A stretch of 46,332 nt of DNA from Cyanobacteriota bacterium (GCA_026389315.1 JAPLIC010000018.1:1-46332), one strand, 5' to 3'. Counted from the first letter of the stretch, positions 1-7,541 are shown. Numbers and translations: made by a program. Notes: generated from the letters alone by a model not told the origin.

Positions 1-241
1 GTCGAACAGCGCTGTTGGGTGCATTTTAGACAGCTCTTTTGAGTCAATCCTTGATCGAATGTCCAAGTGCAGGCGATCCAGCATATTGCCCTCGATACGT
101 CCTAAGCCCAGTAAAACTTAATTCAGCAAGCCCTAATTAGCCCATTCGTAACTTCAATCCTTTCCTCTCTGCTTCCACATTCCTGAAAAGTTCAATTCCA
201 ATCTCTTGCCCTGGCTCCAATTACGGCCATGGCTTTGATTT
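1..241. other. Intergenic, no gene recognised
   Basis: This left edge is less GC-rich than the core genome further right. No open frame of convincing length or similarity was seen on either strand. It may be the tail of the accessory island extending out of the window. Confidence 0.5.
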
Positions 242-264
242 TTGCTGGGTATTCCAGGAGTTGT

Positions 265-460
265 GCCCAGACCCGTCCAACCCTGGCGACAAGCGATAAC
301 GTTTGACTCAGATAGTCATCTGGTCATGCGCAGAGTCAATCTGGCGGAGGCCAAGGCGGGGCTCTCCGCCCTGCTCGATACGGTGGAAGCCAGGGAAGAG
401 GTGTTGATCACCCGCAGGGGGCGATCCGTGGCGCGGCTGGTCCGGGAAAGCGGCGGCGAG
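265..460 (+). repeat. Antitoxin-region repeat, copy 1
   Basis: This segment is a near copy of 10753-10945. The match starts about 60 bases before the antitoxin start codon and runs through most of the antitoxin, with scattered substitutions. After about 460 the copies diverge. Here the antitoxin tail is different and no toxin follows, while the other copy keeps its toxin. The shared upstream part suggests that promoter and operator were duplicated with the gene. Confidence 0.8.
304..318. promoter_or_regulatory. Candidate antitoxin operator (inverted repeat)
   Basis: TGACT and AGTCA form a perfect inverted repeat with a 5-base spacer, 7 bases before the antitoxin start codon. Phd/YefM antitoxins usually repress their own operons by binding such palindromes, so an operator is a reasonable inference. 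The second copy (10791-10805) has one mismatch in the right arm. Confidence 0.4.
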
Positions 461-553
461 GCGGCAAAAGGGGACGCACCGGGTCGATGGCGGGCCTCCC
501 TTAGCCTGATGGCCCAAAGGCCACTGGAAGATGGGGAAGCAGGTATGGCATGA
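326..553 (+). CDS. Orphan Phd/YefM-family antitoxin
   Basis: A 75-residue protein of the Phd/YefM (prevent-host-death) antitoxin family. The N-terminal part carries the family pattern of an N-L-A-E-A-K stretch, then a hydrophobic helix, then I-T-R-R-G-R-S-V-A-R-L. The ATG at 326 is chosen because it matches the start of the near-identical antitoxin at 10813. An upstream ATG at 242 would add 28 residues that read through the presumed operator. The C-terminus departs from the other copy after about residue 45 and no toxin follows. The next gene is a Uma2 nuclease on the other strand. It is therefore an orphan or decayed antitoxin. It could still cross-regulate the intact pair, but that is inference. 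Confidence 0.7.
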   Translation: MRRVNLAEAKAGLSALLDTVEAREEVLITRRGRSVARLVRESGGEAAKGDAPGRWRASLSLMAQRPLEDGEAGMA

Positions 554-594
554 ATAGCTGAAAAATCGAGGCACCTTGGCCCGGGGCGGCGCCC

Positions 595-1176
595 TCAAAC
601 CTCCCAGATCCGGCGCGGATCAATCACCAGGCCGGGGAACTCCAGGCCCGCCTCCAGCCGGCTTGGATCGTTGAGCACTAGGGGAGAGTTGGCTGTTTCC
701 GCAGCCGTCCACACCTCCACCGTGCGTTGTTGCGGCAGCAGCAGCCAGCCCAAGCGGGCGCCGTTGGTCATGTAGGCCACCATTTTGCGGCGCAAGACCT
801 CGGGCTCATCGGAGGGGCTGGCCAGCTCCACCACCAGATCGGGGCAGAGGGGTGCAAAGCTCTCCCGCTCGGCCTCGCTCAACGCCTGCGAACGATCCAG
901 GCGCACCACGCTGGCGTCGGGGCTGCGTACGGAGCCATCGGGGAGCAGGAAGCCAGTGGAGCTGTCGAACACGATCCAGCCGAGATCGGCGGCCACCGCC
1001 CAGTTTTCGAGCCGAGCCACCAGGCGGCTGTTTCGCGCACCTGTGCTGCCGCCAGTGGGGGTCATCTCAATAAGGGTGCCATCGGCAGCGAGCTCAAGCA
1101 CCGCCTCTGGGTTTGCCGCACACACCTCGGCAAACTGGGAAGGCGTGAAGGTGAGAGAGCGGGGCAGGGTGAGCAT
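595..1176 (-). CDS. Uma2 family endonuclease (DUF820)
   Basis: A 193-residue protein of the Uma2/DUF820 family, PD-(D/E)XK-fold putative nucleases that are greatly expanded in cyanobacteria. Visible family features are an N-terminal helix, the acidic segment S-P-D-A-S-V-V with R-L-D, then C-P-D-L-V-V-E-L-A-S-P-S-D, which carries the putative metal-binding Asp and Glu, and a later K-M-x-x-Y segment. Length fits the family. The start at 1176 is an ATG in a good position. It faces the orphan antitoxin and stands alone on its strand. Many Uma2 genes move with accessory islands, and the true substrate is unknown for nearly all of them. Confidence 0.88.
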   Translation of the reverse strand: MLTLPRSLTFTPSQFAEVCAANPEAVLELAADGTLIEMTPTGGSTGARNSRLVARLENWAVAADLGWIVFDSSTGFLLPDGSVRSPDASVVRLDRSQALSEAERESFAPLCPDLVVELASPSDEPEVLRRKMVAYMTNGARLGWLLLPQQRTVEVWTAAETANSPLVLNDPSRLEAGLEFPGLVIDPRRIWEV

Positions 1177-1340
1177 GGGGGCCCTGCGGGATGGGTGGTT
1201 TCAGGCTATAGGGATTCAGGAAGATGGGGCATTGGCGGCGGATCAGATCGAGACAGGCCTCGAAGCAGGGAAGTTCGGCGGTGAGCTGGCTGGTGGATGG
1301 CAGACGCAGGCGGAGATGCAAGAAAATTGCCGGCTCATAC

Positions 1341-1440
1341 GGCGCCATCTCGGAACAGCCAATAACCAAAAGCCGCAAACCAACAGCCAGGGTTATGAAA
1401 CAGCCGAATGTTGAGGGATTGAGGGATTGAGGGATTAAGG
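1341..1440. repeat. Conserved element downstream of variable gene, copy A
   Basis: About 100 bases immediately 3' of the RES-FGE gene, repeated after both TIR-FGE genes (3423-3520 and 9018-9125). Read on the gene strand it has a TTAACCC/TCCCTCAA stretch, then C-GGCTGTTTC, then spaced GGCTGTTGG/GGCTGTT units and a closing TGTTCCG. Conservation outside coding sequence suggests a functional site. In DGRs the initiation-of-mutagenic-homing sequence and hairpins lie just 3' of the variable region, so such a role is a fair hypothesis. Confidence 0.6.
1411..1434. repeat. 8-bp tandem repeat TTGAGGGA x3
   Basis: Three perfect TTGAGGGA units abut the stop codon of the RES-FGE gene. The matching place after the first TIR-FGE gene (3497-3512) has two units, and the third gene has none. 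The copy number differs between otherwise similar flanks. Confidence 0.85.
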
Positions 1441-2952
1441 GTTAAGGGAAGGGCCCTGGGGGAGGCAGGCCACACGGAAACCGACGAGGCCGTCGGAATA
1501 GTCGGGCTGGTATAGGCCGCGGCAGGCCGAGCGGCAGAGCCTGGGCCAGCTGCCCCAAGAGCCGCCGCGAAGCACCCTTGGTTCGAAATCATCGATGACG
1601 TTCTTCATGGCACCTCGTAAAATTCGAGTTCCGAGCGGGCTCACCAGCGAGACCCACTGCAGCAACTGGAGTGGATGGGGCCCAAGGCCACGCCAGGGCC
1701 AATTTTTCGAGGTGCCCTTCACTGGCTTGGTGGACGATTGATTTTGGTGCTCCGCAGTCCTCAACCAGGCCCTGCCATCAGCTGGCGCTCCTTCATAACC
1801 GCGATGCCAGTGATCCAGGCACCATTCCCACACATTGCCATGCATATCTTGCAGACCCCAAGCGTTGGCGGGAAAGCTGCCCACTTCCGTGGTACGTGGA
1901 TTGGGAACACTCGCATGAAACAGGGTGAGGGTGGTTCCAAAGGCATAGCGCGTGGTTGTACCCGCTCGGCAGGCATATTCCCACTGGCTTTCACTGGGCA
2001 AGGTGTAATTGCGGCCCGTGCGCTGGCTCAGGCGGCGGCAGAACTCCTGGGCGTCGAACCAGCTCACCTGCTCCACAGGCCGCCGATCGTGCTCGGAGCG
2101 CCGATTCTCCACGGGCAAAACGCCCTTGAAGAAAGAAGGCTCGGGATTCAATTCCCGTTCCCAGGGAGGGTCTCCTGGCGCCGGCTGCCAGCGCGCCACT
2201 TGCCGCCACTGGGCCTGGGTGATTGGCGTGCGAGCCAGCGAGAAGGGCGCCAGGCGCACCCGATGCTGCGGGCCTTCATTGCCCGCCCGCCCTTCCTCGT
2301 CTTCAGGGGAGCCCATCAAGAACTCCCCAGCCGGGATCGGCACCATCTCCAGGGCCACCTCAGCGCCCAGCGGCTCCTGCCAGGGCGGGCCCGCTTGGGG
2401 GGTGCCGGCTCGGGCAGTCGCGGTTCGGGCAGTCGCGGCTCGGGCATTGGGAAGCAGACGGGTGTCGTAGAACCAGGGGCGCACAATTTCGGCCACCAGC
2501 TCTGCGTGGGCTGGGTGGCGGGGATTGAGCAGCAGGTTGGTTTCCTCCGGCACGATCACCGAAGGCACCTCGGCGAGCAGCGATTCGAGGCCCAACAGCC
2601 AGGCATCGCCCCAGGCCCGGGTGGCCGCAAACAGATTCTCGGCGTGCTCAGGGGTGGGGGCGCTGTCCCAGCCGCTGTGCTCCTGCTTGGCAAACCTCTT
2701 GCGCTGCTGCCAGTGGTGGCTGGGAATGGTGATCCGCACCAGCTGGCGCGGAAACGGCAGCGGATCATCGCCGGCCAGATGCACCACCGTTTCCAGGCAG
2801 GCCAGGGCAATCGAGCTGGAGCTGTAGACGATGGGGCGATCGAGGGAGTTCCAGCGCCCCGGATAGAGAGCGGCGCCGTTGCCGCTGAGATCGTTCGCCT
2901 TCCAAGTGAGGCCCTGGCTGGCGATGCGCCAGATGCTGATCTCCCCGCTCAC
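1435..2952 (-). CDS. RES-domain toxin fused to FGE-like variable domain
   Basis: A 505-residue two-domain protein. Residues about 1-168 are a RES domain, the toxin family that depletes or modifies NAD+. Visible features are W8-R9, G-R-W-N around R33, Y43 followed by four serines, E54 in A-C-L-E-T-V-V-H, and N-L-L-L-N-P-R-H-P near 139-147. An Ala/Thr/Pro-rich linker follows (169-195). Residues about 197-505 are an FGE/SUMF1-like domain (M-V-P-I-P-A-G-E-F-x-M-G-S, P-V-E-Q-V-S-W-F-D-A, L-P-S-E-S-Q-W-E-Y-A-C-R-A-G, D-M-H-G-N-V-W-E-W). The terminal L-R-G-G-S-W...G-F-R-V is a DGR-type variable region. Compared with the two TIR-FGE proteins, an extra ~50 residues lie just before it. Start is GTG at 2952, 10 bases after the stop of a MbcA/ParS-type antitoxin gene, so the two look co-transcribed. 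Diversified ligand sensing coupled to NAD+ toxicity is inferred. Confidence 0.85.
   Translation of the reverse strand: MSGEISIWRIASQGLTWKANDLSGNGAALYPGRWNSLDRPIVYSSSSIALACLETVVHLAGDDPLPFPRQLVRITIPSHHWQQRKRFAKQEHSGWDSAPTPEHAENLFAATRAWGDAWLLGLESLLAEVPSVIVPEETNLLLNPRHPAHAELVAEIVRPWFYDTRLLPNARAATARTATARAGTPQAGPPWQEPLGAEVALEMVPIPAGEFLMGSPEDEEGRAGNEGPQHRVRLAPFSLARTPITQAQWRQVARWQPAPGDPPWERELNPEPSFFKGVLPVENRRSEHDRRPVEQVSWFDAQEFCRRLSQRTGRNYTLPSESQWEYACRAGTTTRYAFGTTLTLFHASVPNPRTTEVGSFPANAWGLQDMHGNVWEWCLDHWHRGYEGAPADGRAWLRTAEHQNQSSTKPVKGTSKNWPWRGLGPHPLQLLQWVSLVSPLGTRILRGAMKNVIDDFEPRVLRGGSWGSWPRLCRSACRGLYQPDYSDGLVGFRVACLPQGPSLNP
1468..1569 (-). other. DGR variable region, copy A
   Basis: Codons 462-495 of the RES-FGE gene. 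Against the other two copies, fixed codons (C-R-S, P-D, G-F-R-V) alternate with variable codons, most of them ending in C: GGC, AGC, CTC, TGC, GGC, TCC, GAC, GGC, CTC, GTC. That is what A-to-N changes at AAC codons of a template would give. This copy is the most diverged of the three. The template and reverse transcriptase are not in the window. Confidence 0.8.
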
Positions 2953-2962
2953 CGCCGCCGCA

Positions 2963-3289
2963 TCACATGTAGGAGCCCGCAGCCATTGCGCCGATCAGGC
3001 TGGAGAGCAAGGCCTCGCCTCCAGGCGTGTGCAGGTACAGCTCGGGGACGGCGCCGCCGAGGGCATGGTTGGGGCGGCGCAACCAGCGCTTCACCCAGGC
3101 TGCGGCATCGAACGGTTCGGTATTGCCCGACTCACGCAGCAGCAGCTCCACCTGCTTGATCAGTCTGGTTTCCACGGCCGGCATGGCTGCGCCCTCTCCC
3201 ACTGAATCCAGGTCGCCTGCTGCGGCGACGGTGGAACCGGCAGTGCCACTGGCATTCGCCTCGGTGGTGGATTCAGCTGAGCGGGCCAT
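2963..3289 (-). CDS. MbcA/ParS/Xre toxin-binding-domain antitoxin
   Basis: A 108-residue protein whose C-terminal half is the MbcA/ParS/Xre toxin-binding domain (DUF2384), the usual partner of RES toxins. Visible pattern: W-V-K-R-W-L-R-R-P-N-H-A-L-G-G, P-x-x-Y-L-H-T-P-G-G-E-A-L, then the family's closing I-x-x-M-x-x-G. The N-terminal ~45 residues are Ala/Ser/Thr-rich and no helix-turn-helix is evident, so the protein is shorter than typical Xre-type antitoxins. ATG at 3289 is preceded by GGAG at close spacing. Longer starts would run into the repeat element behind the TIR-FGE gene. The stop is 10 bases before the GTG of the RES-FGE gene, the expected antitoxin-then-toxin order. Confidence 0.82.
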   Translation of the reverse strand: MARSAESTTEANASGTAGSTVAAAGDLDSVGEGAAMPAVETRLIKQVELLLRESGNTEPFDAAAWVKRWLRRPNHALGGAVPELYLHTPGGEALLSSLIGAMAAGSYM

Positions 3290-3422
3290 CACTCCACTAT
3301 GGCACTGGAATCGAGTTGCCAATGGTGTGGTGATGGCAACCAAAGTGCCAGCGGGGGCCTGGCGCCGAGCTGGCGGGGAGGCCCCCAGCATCCGATGGCG
3401 CCGAACGCTTGCGCCTTCAGCT

Positions 3423-3520
3423 CCATCCCGGAACAACCACAACCCACAAGCCAACAGCCGCCAACCAACAGCCAGAGTTAAAGAAACAGCCGAGTGTTGA
3501 GGGATTGAGGGATTAAGGGT
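3423..3520. repeat. Conserved element downstream of variable gene, copy B
   Basis: Second copy of the element found 3' of each FGE-domain gene. It holds two TTGAGGGA units (3497-3512) next to the stop codon of the TIR-FGE gene, then the GGCTGTT-type repeats on the gene strand. It ends about 130 bases before the antitoxin gene. Confidence 0.6.
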
Positions 3521-5039
3521 TAAGGGAAGGGCCCTGGGGGAAGCAGACCACACGGAAACCGACGCCGTAGCTGGCATAGTCGGGCTGGTAGTGGTTGCGG
3601 TAGGTCGAGCGGCAGTACCAGGGGTAGCTGTTCGCGGAGCCGCCGCGCAGCAGCCTTCGTTCATCATCAGCGACAGCAGGAATCAGCCAGGGTTGGTCAT
3701 CACCAGGGGCAAAGTTGTAACTGTCATGCCAGTGGTCTTCGCACCACTCCCGCACACTGCCGTGCATGTCATGGAGGCCCCAGCCATTGGCTGGGAAGCT
3801 GGCCACGTCGATGGTCTGCTCGCGGTAGGTGCCCTTGGGGCCGTTTCCATAAACGTAATTGCCGTCGTAGTTGGCCAGATCCGGCGTCAGCGTGGCCCCG
3901 AAATGGAACGGTGTGGTGCTGCCGGCACGGCAGGCGTACTCCCACTGGGCCTCGCTCGGCAAGCGGTAACGCTGGCCAGTGCGCTTGCTCAGGCGGCGGC
4001 AATACTCTAGCGCATCAAACCAGCTCACCTGCTCCACCGGACGGTTCGCTCCCTTGAACTTCGAGGGATCGGGCTCCAAGTCGCGTTCCACCTTTTGCCA
4101 ACCCGCCACCGCCCGCCACTGGGCCTGGGTAATCGGTGTCTGGGCCATCAAAAAAGCGCCCAGCGTCACATCGTGCTGGGGGCCCTCATCGTCTTCACGC
4201 TCCGGCTCGTCCTCAGGAGAACCCATCCGAAAGCTGCCCGCCGGGATCTTCACCATCGTGAGAGCCACGCCCTCGCCCAGATCCTCCCGGTAGCCCTCCA
4301 CCTGCAGCGGGCGGCGCTCCATGCTCCAGCGGCCGCCCTCCTGGCGCAACAGGCAGGTGCTGGTGGGGAAACGCTGCAGCCGCAAGGACTCGGTCGCAGG
4401 AGGTGGCTCCGCCGCCTCGGGCTTGGCTATCTCGGGCTGGACAGCCCCTGAGAGGGCCGCTGCAACGCCCTGCCGATCAGCGCCGGGAAGAACCGATGAC
4501 CCGCTCTTGGAGATAGCAGCCTGCCGAGGACCTCCGTCACTGTCGCCTCGTGTTTTCGCTGCCGCTGATGGCGAATTTTGGCGGGGTGCAAGCGCCTTCT
4601 CGATAGCCAAGGCAATCTCCACCAGCGCCTCCTCCTGTTCCACAGGGTTCATCCCCGCCAGAGGCCGGCCCGGATCCAGTAGAGCCTGATACGCATCGAT
4701 CGGCGTGCGCCTGACAAGGCTGGGCCGCAGGGGCACCCACAGGATGCGCAGTCCTTCCTCCTCTGCCGCCGTGAGCAGCTGCGGCAATTCCGAGTTGGTC
4801 ACAAACTCAGAAGCCAGGAAATCCGAGCTCACCAGCAACAGCGCAACCTTCGCCGCAGCCAGCGCCGTTTCGATCTCTTCCCTCCACTTAGCCCCTGGTG
4901 GAATCTGGGAGTCGTCCCAGAGGCGTAGACCATGGCTGCGCACCAGCGGCCGAATCATCGTCTGCAGCCGCTCCACCCACCTCCGGTCGAAATGGCTGTA
5001 GCTGATGAACAGCTGATCACGTTCGGTGGGAAGGGTCAT
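3513..5039 (-). CDS. TIR-domain protein with FGE-like variable domain (1)
   Basis: A 508-residue protein. Residues about 8-105 are a bacterial TIR domain: F-I-S-Y-S-H-x-D, W-D-D-S-Q-I-P-P-G-A-K-W, A-L-L-L-V-S-S-D-F-L-A-S-E-F, and E84 as the likely catalytic Glu of an NAD+ hydrolase. Residues 150-225 are a low-complexity linker. About 245-508 is an FGE/SUMF1-like domain with M-V-K-I-P-A-G-S-F-x-M-G-S, P-V-E-Q-V-S-W-F-D-A, Q-W-E-Y-A-C-R-A-G and G-L-H-D-M-H-G-S-V-R-E-W-C. It ends in a DGR-type variable region (codons 465-498). A paired active-site cysteine like that of true FGE is not apparent, so a ligand-binding role is more likely than sulfatase maturation. It is very similar to 9126-10553 except in the linker and the variable segment. 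It lies upstream of the antitoxin/RES-FGE pair on the same strand with a gap of about 220 bases. Confidence 0.87.
   Translation of the reverse strand: MTLPTERDQLFISYSHFDRRWVERLQTMIRPLVRSHGLRLWDDSQIPPGAKWREEIETALAAAKVALLLVSSDFLASEFVTNSELPQLLTAAEEEGLRILWVPLRPSLVRRTPIDAYQALLDPGRPLAGMNPVEQEEALVEIALAIEKALAPRQNSPSAAAKTRGDSDGGPRQAAISKSGSSVLPGADRQGVAAALSGAVQPEIAKPEAAEPPPATESLRLQRFPTSTCLLRQEGGRWSMERRPLQVEGYREDLGEGVALTMVKIPAGSFRMGSPEDEPEREDDEGPQHDVTLGAFLMAQTPITQAQWRAVAGWQKVERDLEPDPSKFKGANRPVEQVSWFDALEYCRRLSKRTGQRYRLPSEAQWEYACRAGSTTPFHFGATLTPDLANYDGNYVYGNGPKGTYREQTIDVASFPANGWGLHDMHGSVREWCEDHWHDSYNFAPGDDQPWLIPAVADDERRLLRGGSANSYPWYCRSTYRNHYQPDYASYGVGFRVVCFPQGPSLNP
3546..3647 (-). other. DGR variable region, copy B
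   Basis: Codons 465-498 of the first TIR-FGE gene. Variable codons here read AAC, AGC, TAC, TAC, TAC, AAC, CAC, TAC, GCC, AGC, TAC, GGC and GTC, nearly all NNC. The interspersed C-R-S, Q-P-D and G-F-R-V codons match the other copies. Residues at variable sites are rich in Tyr, Ser and Asn, as in known DGR-diversified C-type-lectin domains. Confidence 0.82.
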
Positions 5040-5324
5040 TGCATGCCGCCAGGCGGGGGCCGTTCCGGTGCGGCTGGATTCTGGTGGCGAGAGTAGGGCA
5101 CCAGGTAAGGACTACTGATGCCGGGATAGCGCTGCGAGGCGGATTTTTGTGGATCAGCTCTAGCAGGCAGCAGCAGGCGTTTTTCTGCTCGCCTTTGTGG
5201 AGTCAGCAAGGCCAGACGGATTCGAGCTGCAGAAGCTGTTCCAGTTCACCAACGCCCAACCGATGCATGAAGGGCCAGATGCCGGCAGCTTCATGGCTGA
5301 GCTGCGCCGCGCTGCCCGCTATTG
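5040..5324. other. Gap with possible antitoxin remnant
   Basis: Mostly featureless. A short plus-strand frame opens after a stop at 5161 and ends in a TGA that overlaps the ATG of the broken PIN gene by one base. Its last residues (S-F-M-A-E-L-R-R-A-A-R-Y) could be the tail of that toxin's lost antitoxin, but no antitoxin N-terminal domain is left. Confidence 0.3.
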
Positions 5325-5681
5325 ATGGCCTGCTACTTGGATACCTCGTTGCTGGTGCCCCTGCTGATCCGGGAGCCCGGAACCCCAAGGGTCCAGGCCT
5401 TTCTCTCCGCCGGCGCAGCAAAGGCCTTGTTGATCAGCCCCTGGACCATCACCGAGTTCTCGTCAGCCCTGGCCCTCAAGGAGCGCGTCAGGTCGATCAG
5501 CCGCCAGGAAAGACGGGCCGCTCTCACCATGTTTGAAAAATTTCGCAGCCTGCGGCTGGAGCTGGTGCCGATGGAGGCAGCTGATTTTGAAGCCGCCGCC
5601 AGGCTCTGCGATGCCAGCGATGCGCCATTGCGGGCAGGTGATGCCCTCCGCGCTCAAGATCAGCGGCGGGAGAATCACTAG
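5325..5681 (+). pseudogene. PIN-domain (VapC-like) toxin, truncated
   Basis: The frame starts like a PIN-domain ribonuclease toxin: C-Y-L-D-T-S-L-L-V-P-L-L with the first acidic residue, T-E-F-S-S-A-L-A-L-K with the conserved Glu, and L-R-A-G-D-A-L with the third acidic site. Right after L-R-A-G-D-A-L the expected H-L-A-x-A helix and the last Asp-containing strand are missing. The frame reads R-A-Q-D-Q-R-R-E-N-H and stops. At 118 residues it is about 20-30 short. The intact PIN toxin at 11055 shows the complete arrangement. ATG at 5325 overlaps an upstream stop codon. Probably inactive. Confidence 0.75.
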
Positions 5682-5828
5682 GCATTCACAAAGCATCTCT
5701 GCCCCCGTCCGCTGTATCTCGATATTATGTGTGCTTTTCCATCTAGTCCAGTTAAACGCCATCGAGCTCGCTAGAAGTTCAGGCCCTCACTCTGCCCCCG
5801 CGCTTGCAGGAGGACTTACCATACGCGC

Positions 5829-7064
5829 ATGGTCCTTCAAGCATCCCCCGCGCCCGCTGCTGGGCAACTTAATTCCCTGGCAAAGCTCCGCTCACTTGAG
5901 CTCTTTGCCGGTGGCGGGGGAATGGCATTGGGGCTGCACGTCGCTGGCTTTGAACATTCCGCTTTAATTGAGTTTGACCCCAAAGCTTGTGACACATTAA
6001 GACATAATGCTCGCCGCTGGGCAATTAGCGGAAGCGATAATCAAGCATGGGAGGACAATTCTGTAATCCTCCATGATGTTCGGCATTTCGATCTGGATAC
6101 AATTAAAAACCATAAATCATTAGATCTACTGGCCGGTGGTCCACCGTGCCAGCCATTTTCCCTCGGAGGCATTCATGTAGGAATGAATGATAGTAGGAAT
6201 ATGTTTCCTGCTGCTCTTGACTTGGTCAGGCGTTGTAAGCCTAAATTGGTTTTGTTCGAAAATGTAGCTGGTCTATTAAGAAAGTCGTTTGCACCTTACT
6301 TTGATTATGTAGAAATGCAGCTTAGGCATCCATCTTGCATCCCCCTGGTCGATGAGGCCTGGTCTGAGCATGCCGAGCGCCTCAAAGTTTGCAGTTTGCG
6401 AGACGATAAGCCCGGTTATTACGTTACCAGGCAACTTGTAAATGCGGCAGACTTCGGCGTTCCTCAGATCCGGAAACGCGTAGTTCTAATGGCTGTTCGT
6501 TCGGACATTTCTGATCGTCCATTACCCCCCATTACTCCGACACATTCGGAGGCATCGCTTTATTACTCTCAGCATGTTTCCGGTGATTACTGGGATCGGC
6601 ACAACCTTGCTCCCCCACCAATTAGGAGTGCAAGTAAGTCTCAATTCTCATCAAGACAAGGTGATGTCATCTTGTCTAGACTCAAGCCTTGGAAAACGGT
6701 TAGAGATGCAATTACGGAATTGCCAGAACCTGTACCTGGGCAGCCACATCCAAACTATTTAAATCATATAGGGATACCAGGAGCTCGTTCATATCCAGGG
6801 CATACGGGATCTGATATCGACTGGCCGAGCAAAACAATAAAAGCTGGAGTTCATGGAGTTTGTGGCGGTGAAGCCATGATCCGGTTTAATGATGGAAGAC
6901 TACGTTATATGTCTGTTCGCGAGAGTGCGCGTATTCAGACGTTTCCGGATGACTATGAATTTCTTGGAGCGCGATCGCATGCAATGAGGCATATAGGGAA
7001 TGCCGTACCAGTCCAACTCGCTACAGAAATTGGACTGCATATGAGATTTCACTCTGGAATGTAA
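5829..7064 (+). CDS. C5-cytosine DNA methyltransferase
   Basis: A 411-residue Dcm-type methyltransferase that makes 5-methylcytosine using AdoMet. Motif I is L-E-L-F-A-G-G-G-G-M-A-L-G-L (about 19-32), motif IV G-G-P-P-C-Q-P-F-S carries the catalytic Cys, motif VI is F-E-N-V, motif VIII F-G-V-P-Q-I-R-K-R-V, motif IX the R-E-S-A-R-I-Q-T-F-P segment, and motif X R-H-I-G-N-A-V-P. The region between VIII and IX would hold target recognition. It is the first gene of a three-gene plus-strand cassette, 6 bases before the Vsr-like gene. Base composition is clearly lower in GC than the flanking genes, pointing to recent transfer. An internal ATG at about residue 34 exists, but 5829 keeps motif I intact. 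Confidence 0.95.
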   Translation: MVLQASPAPAAGQLNSLAKLRSLELFAGGGGMALGLHVAGFEHSALIEFDPKACDTLRHNARRWAISGSDNQAWEDNSVILHDVRHFDLDTIKNHKSLDLLAGGPPCQPFSLGGIHVGMNDSRNMFPAALDLVRRCKPKLVLFENVAGLLRKSFAPYFDYVEMQLRHPSCIPLVDEAWSEHAERLKVCSLRDDKPGYYVTRQLVNAADFGVPQIRKRVVLMAVRSDISDRPLPPITPTHSEASLYYSQHVSGDYWDRHNLAPPPIRSASKSQFSSRQGDVILSRLKPWKTVRDAITELPEPVPGQPHPNYLNHIGIPGARSYPGHTGSDIDWPSKTIKAGVHGVCGGEAMIRFNDGRLRYMSVRESARIQTFPDDYEFLGARSHAMRHIGNAVPVQLATEIGLHMRFHSGM

Positions 7065-7070
7065 CCCCCC

Positions 7071-7541
7071 ATGGCAAGAGACGCTGAAACGACATCCCGA
7101 ATCATGGGGAAGGTTAAGAGGCGAAGTGCAGCACTAGAGCTTATCCTGAGTATACTAATACACAGAATGGGCGTGCGATGCCGAGTTGTCCTCAAAAACA
7201 TTTACGGCAGACCCGATATATCAACTGCAGATTACAAACTCTTGGTTTTTGTTAATGGAGACTTCTGGCATGGTAACGAGGACAAAGTCAGACAGCTATC
7301 CTTACTTGAGGATCTCTTCCCAACCAATGCCAGATTTTGGTGTGCTAAGAACCTAGCCAATATAGAACGGGATACACGCGTAAATCAACGACTTCTGCGT
7401 GAAGGCTGGTCGGTGATGAGAATTTGTGTTTCAAGTATACTGGGAAATCCTAATAAAGAGGCAGAATCCGTTTGCAAGGCTCTCATGCGACTAAGCGCAA
7501 TAAATAGTTCTACAGATCCTTGTTTAGGGCATTTATCGTGA
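7071..7541 (+). CDS. Vsr-like DNA endonuclease, altered metal site
   Basis: A 156-residue protein of the very-short-patch-repair endonuclease family, which nicks next to T:G mismatches left when 5-methylcytosine deaminates. Visible are T-x-x-R-I-M-G-K-V, G-R-P-D-I-S (catalytic Asp), V-F-V-N-G-D-F-W-H-G-N (active-site His), W-C-A-K-N-L-A-N-I-E-R-D-x-R and L-x-x-x-G-W-S-V. In canonical Vsr this middle motif is G-C-F-W-H with further zinc ligands. Here the first Cys is Asp and the following His/Cys ligands are absent, so structural zinc is probably lost. It sits between methyltransferase and endonuclease genes and overlaps the latter by four bases. It may be a repair partner of the methylase or have a diverged role. 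Confidence 0.82.
   Translation: MARDAETTSRIMGKVKRRSAALELILSILIHRMGVRCRVVLKNIYGRPDISTADYKLLVFVNGDFWHGNEDKVRQLSLLEDLFPTNARFWCAKNLANIERDTRVNQRLLREGWSVMRICVSSILGNPNKEAESVCKALMRLSAINSSTDPCLGHLS

Noticed and set aside
1341..1440. DGR template repeat in the element after the RES-FGE gene
   Set aside because: The element does not resemble the variable-region codons, and no AAC-rich copy of the variable region was found outside the three genes.
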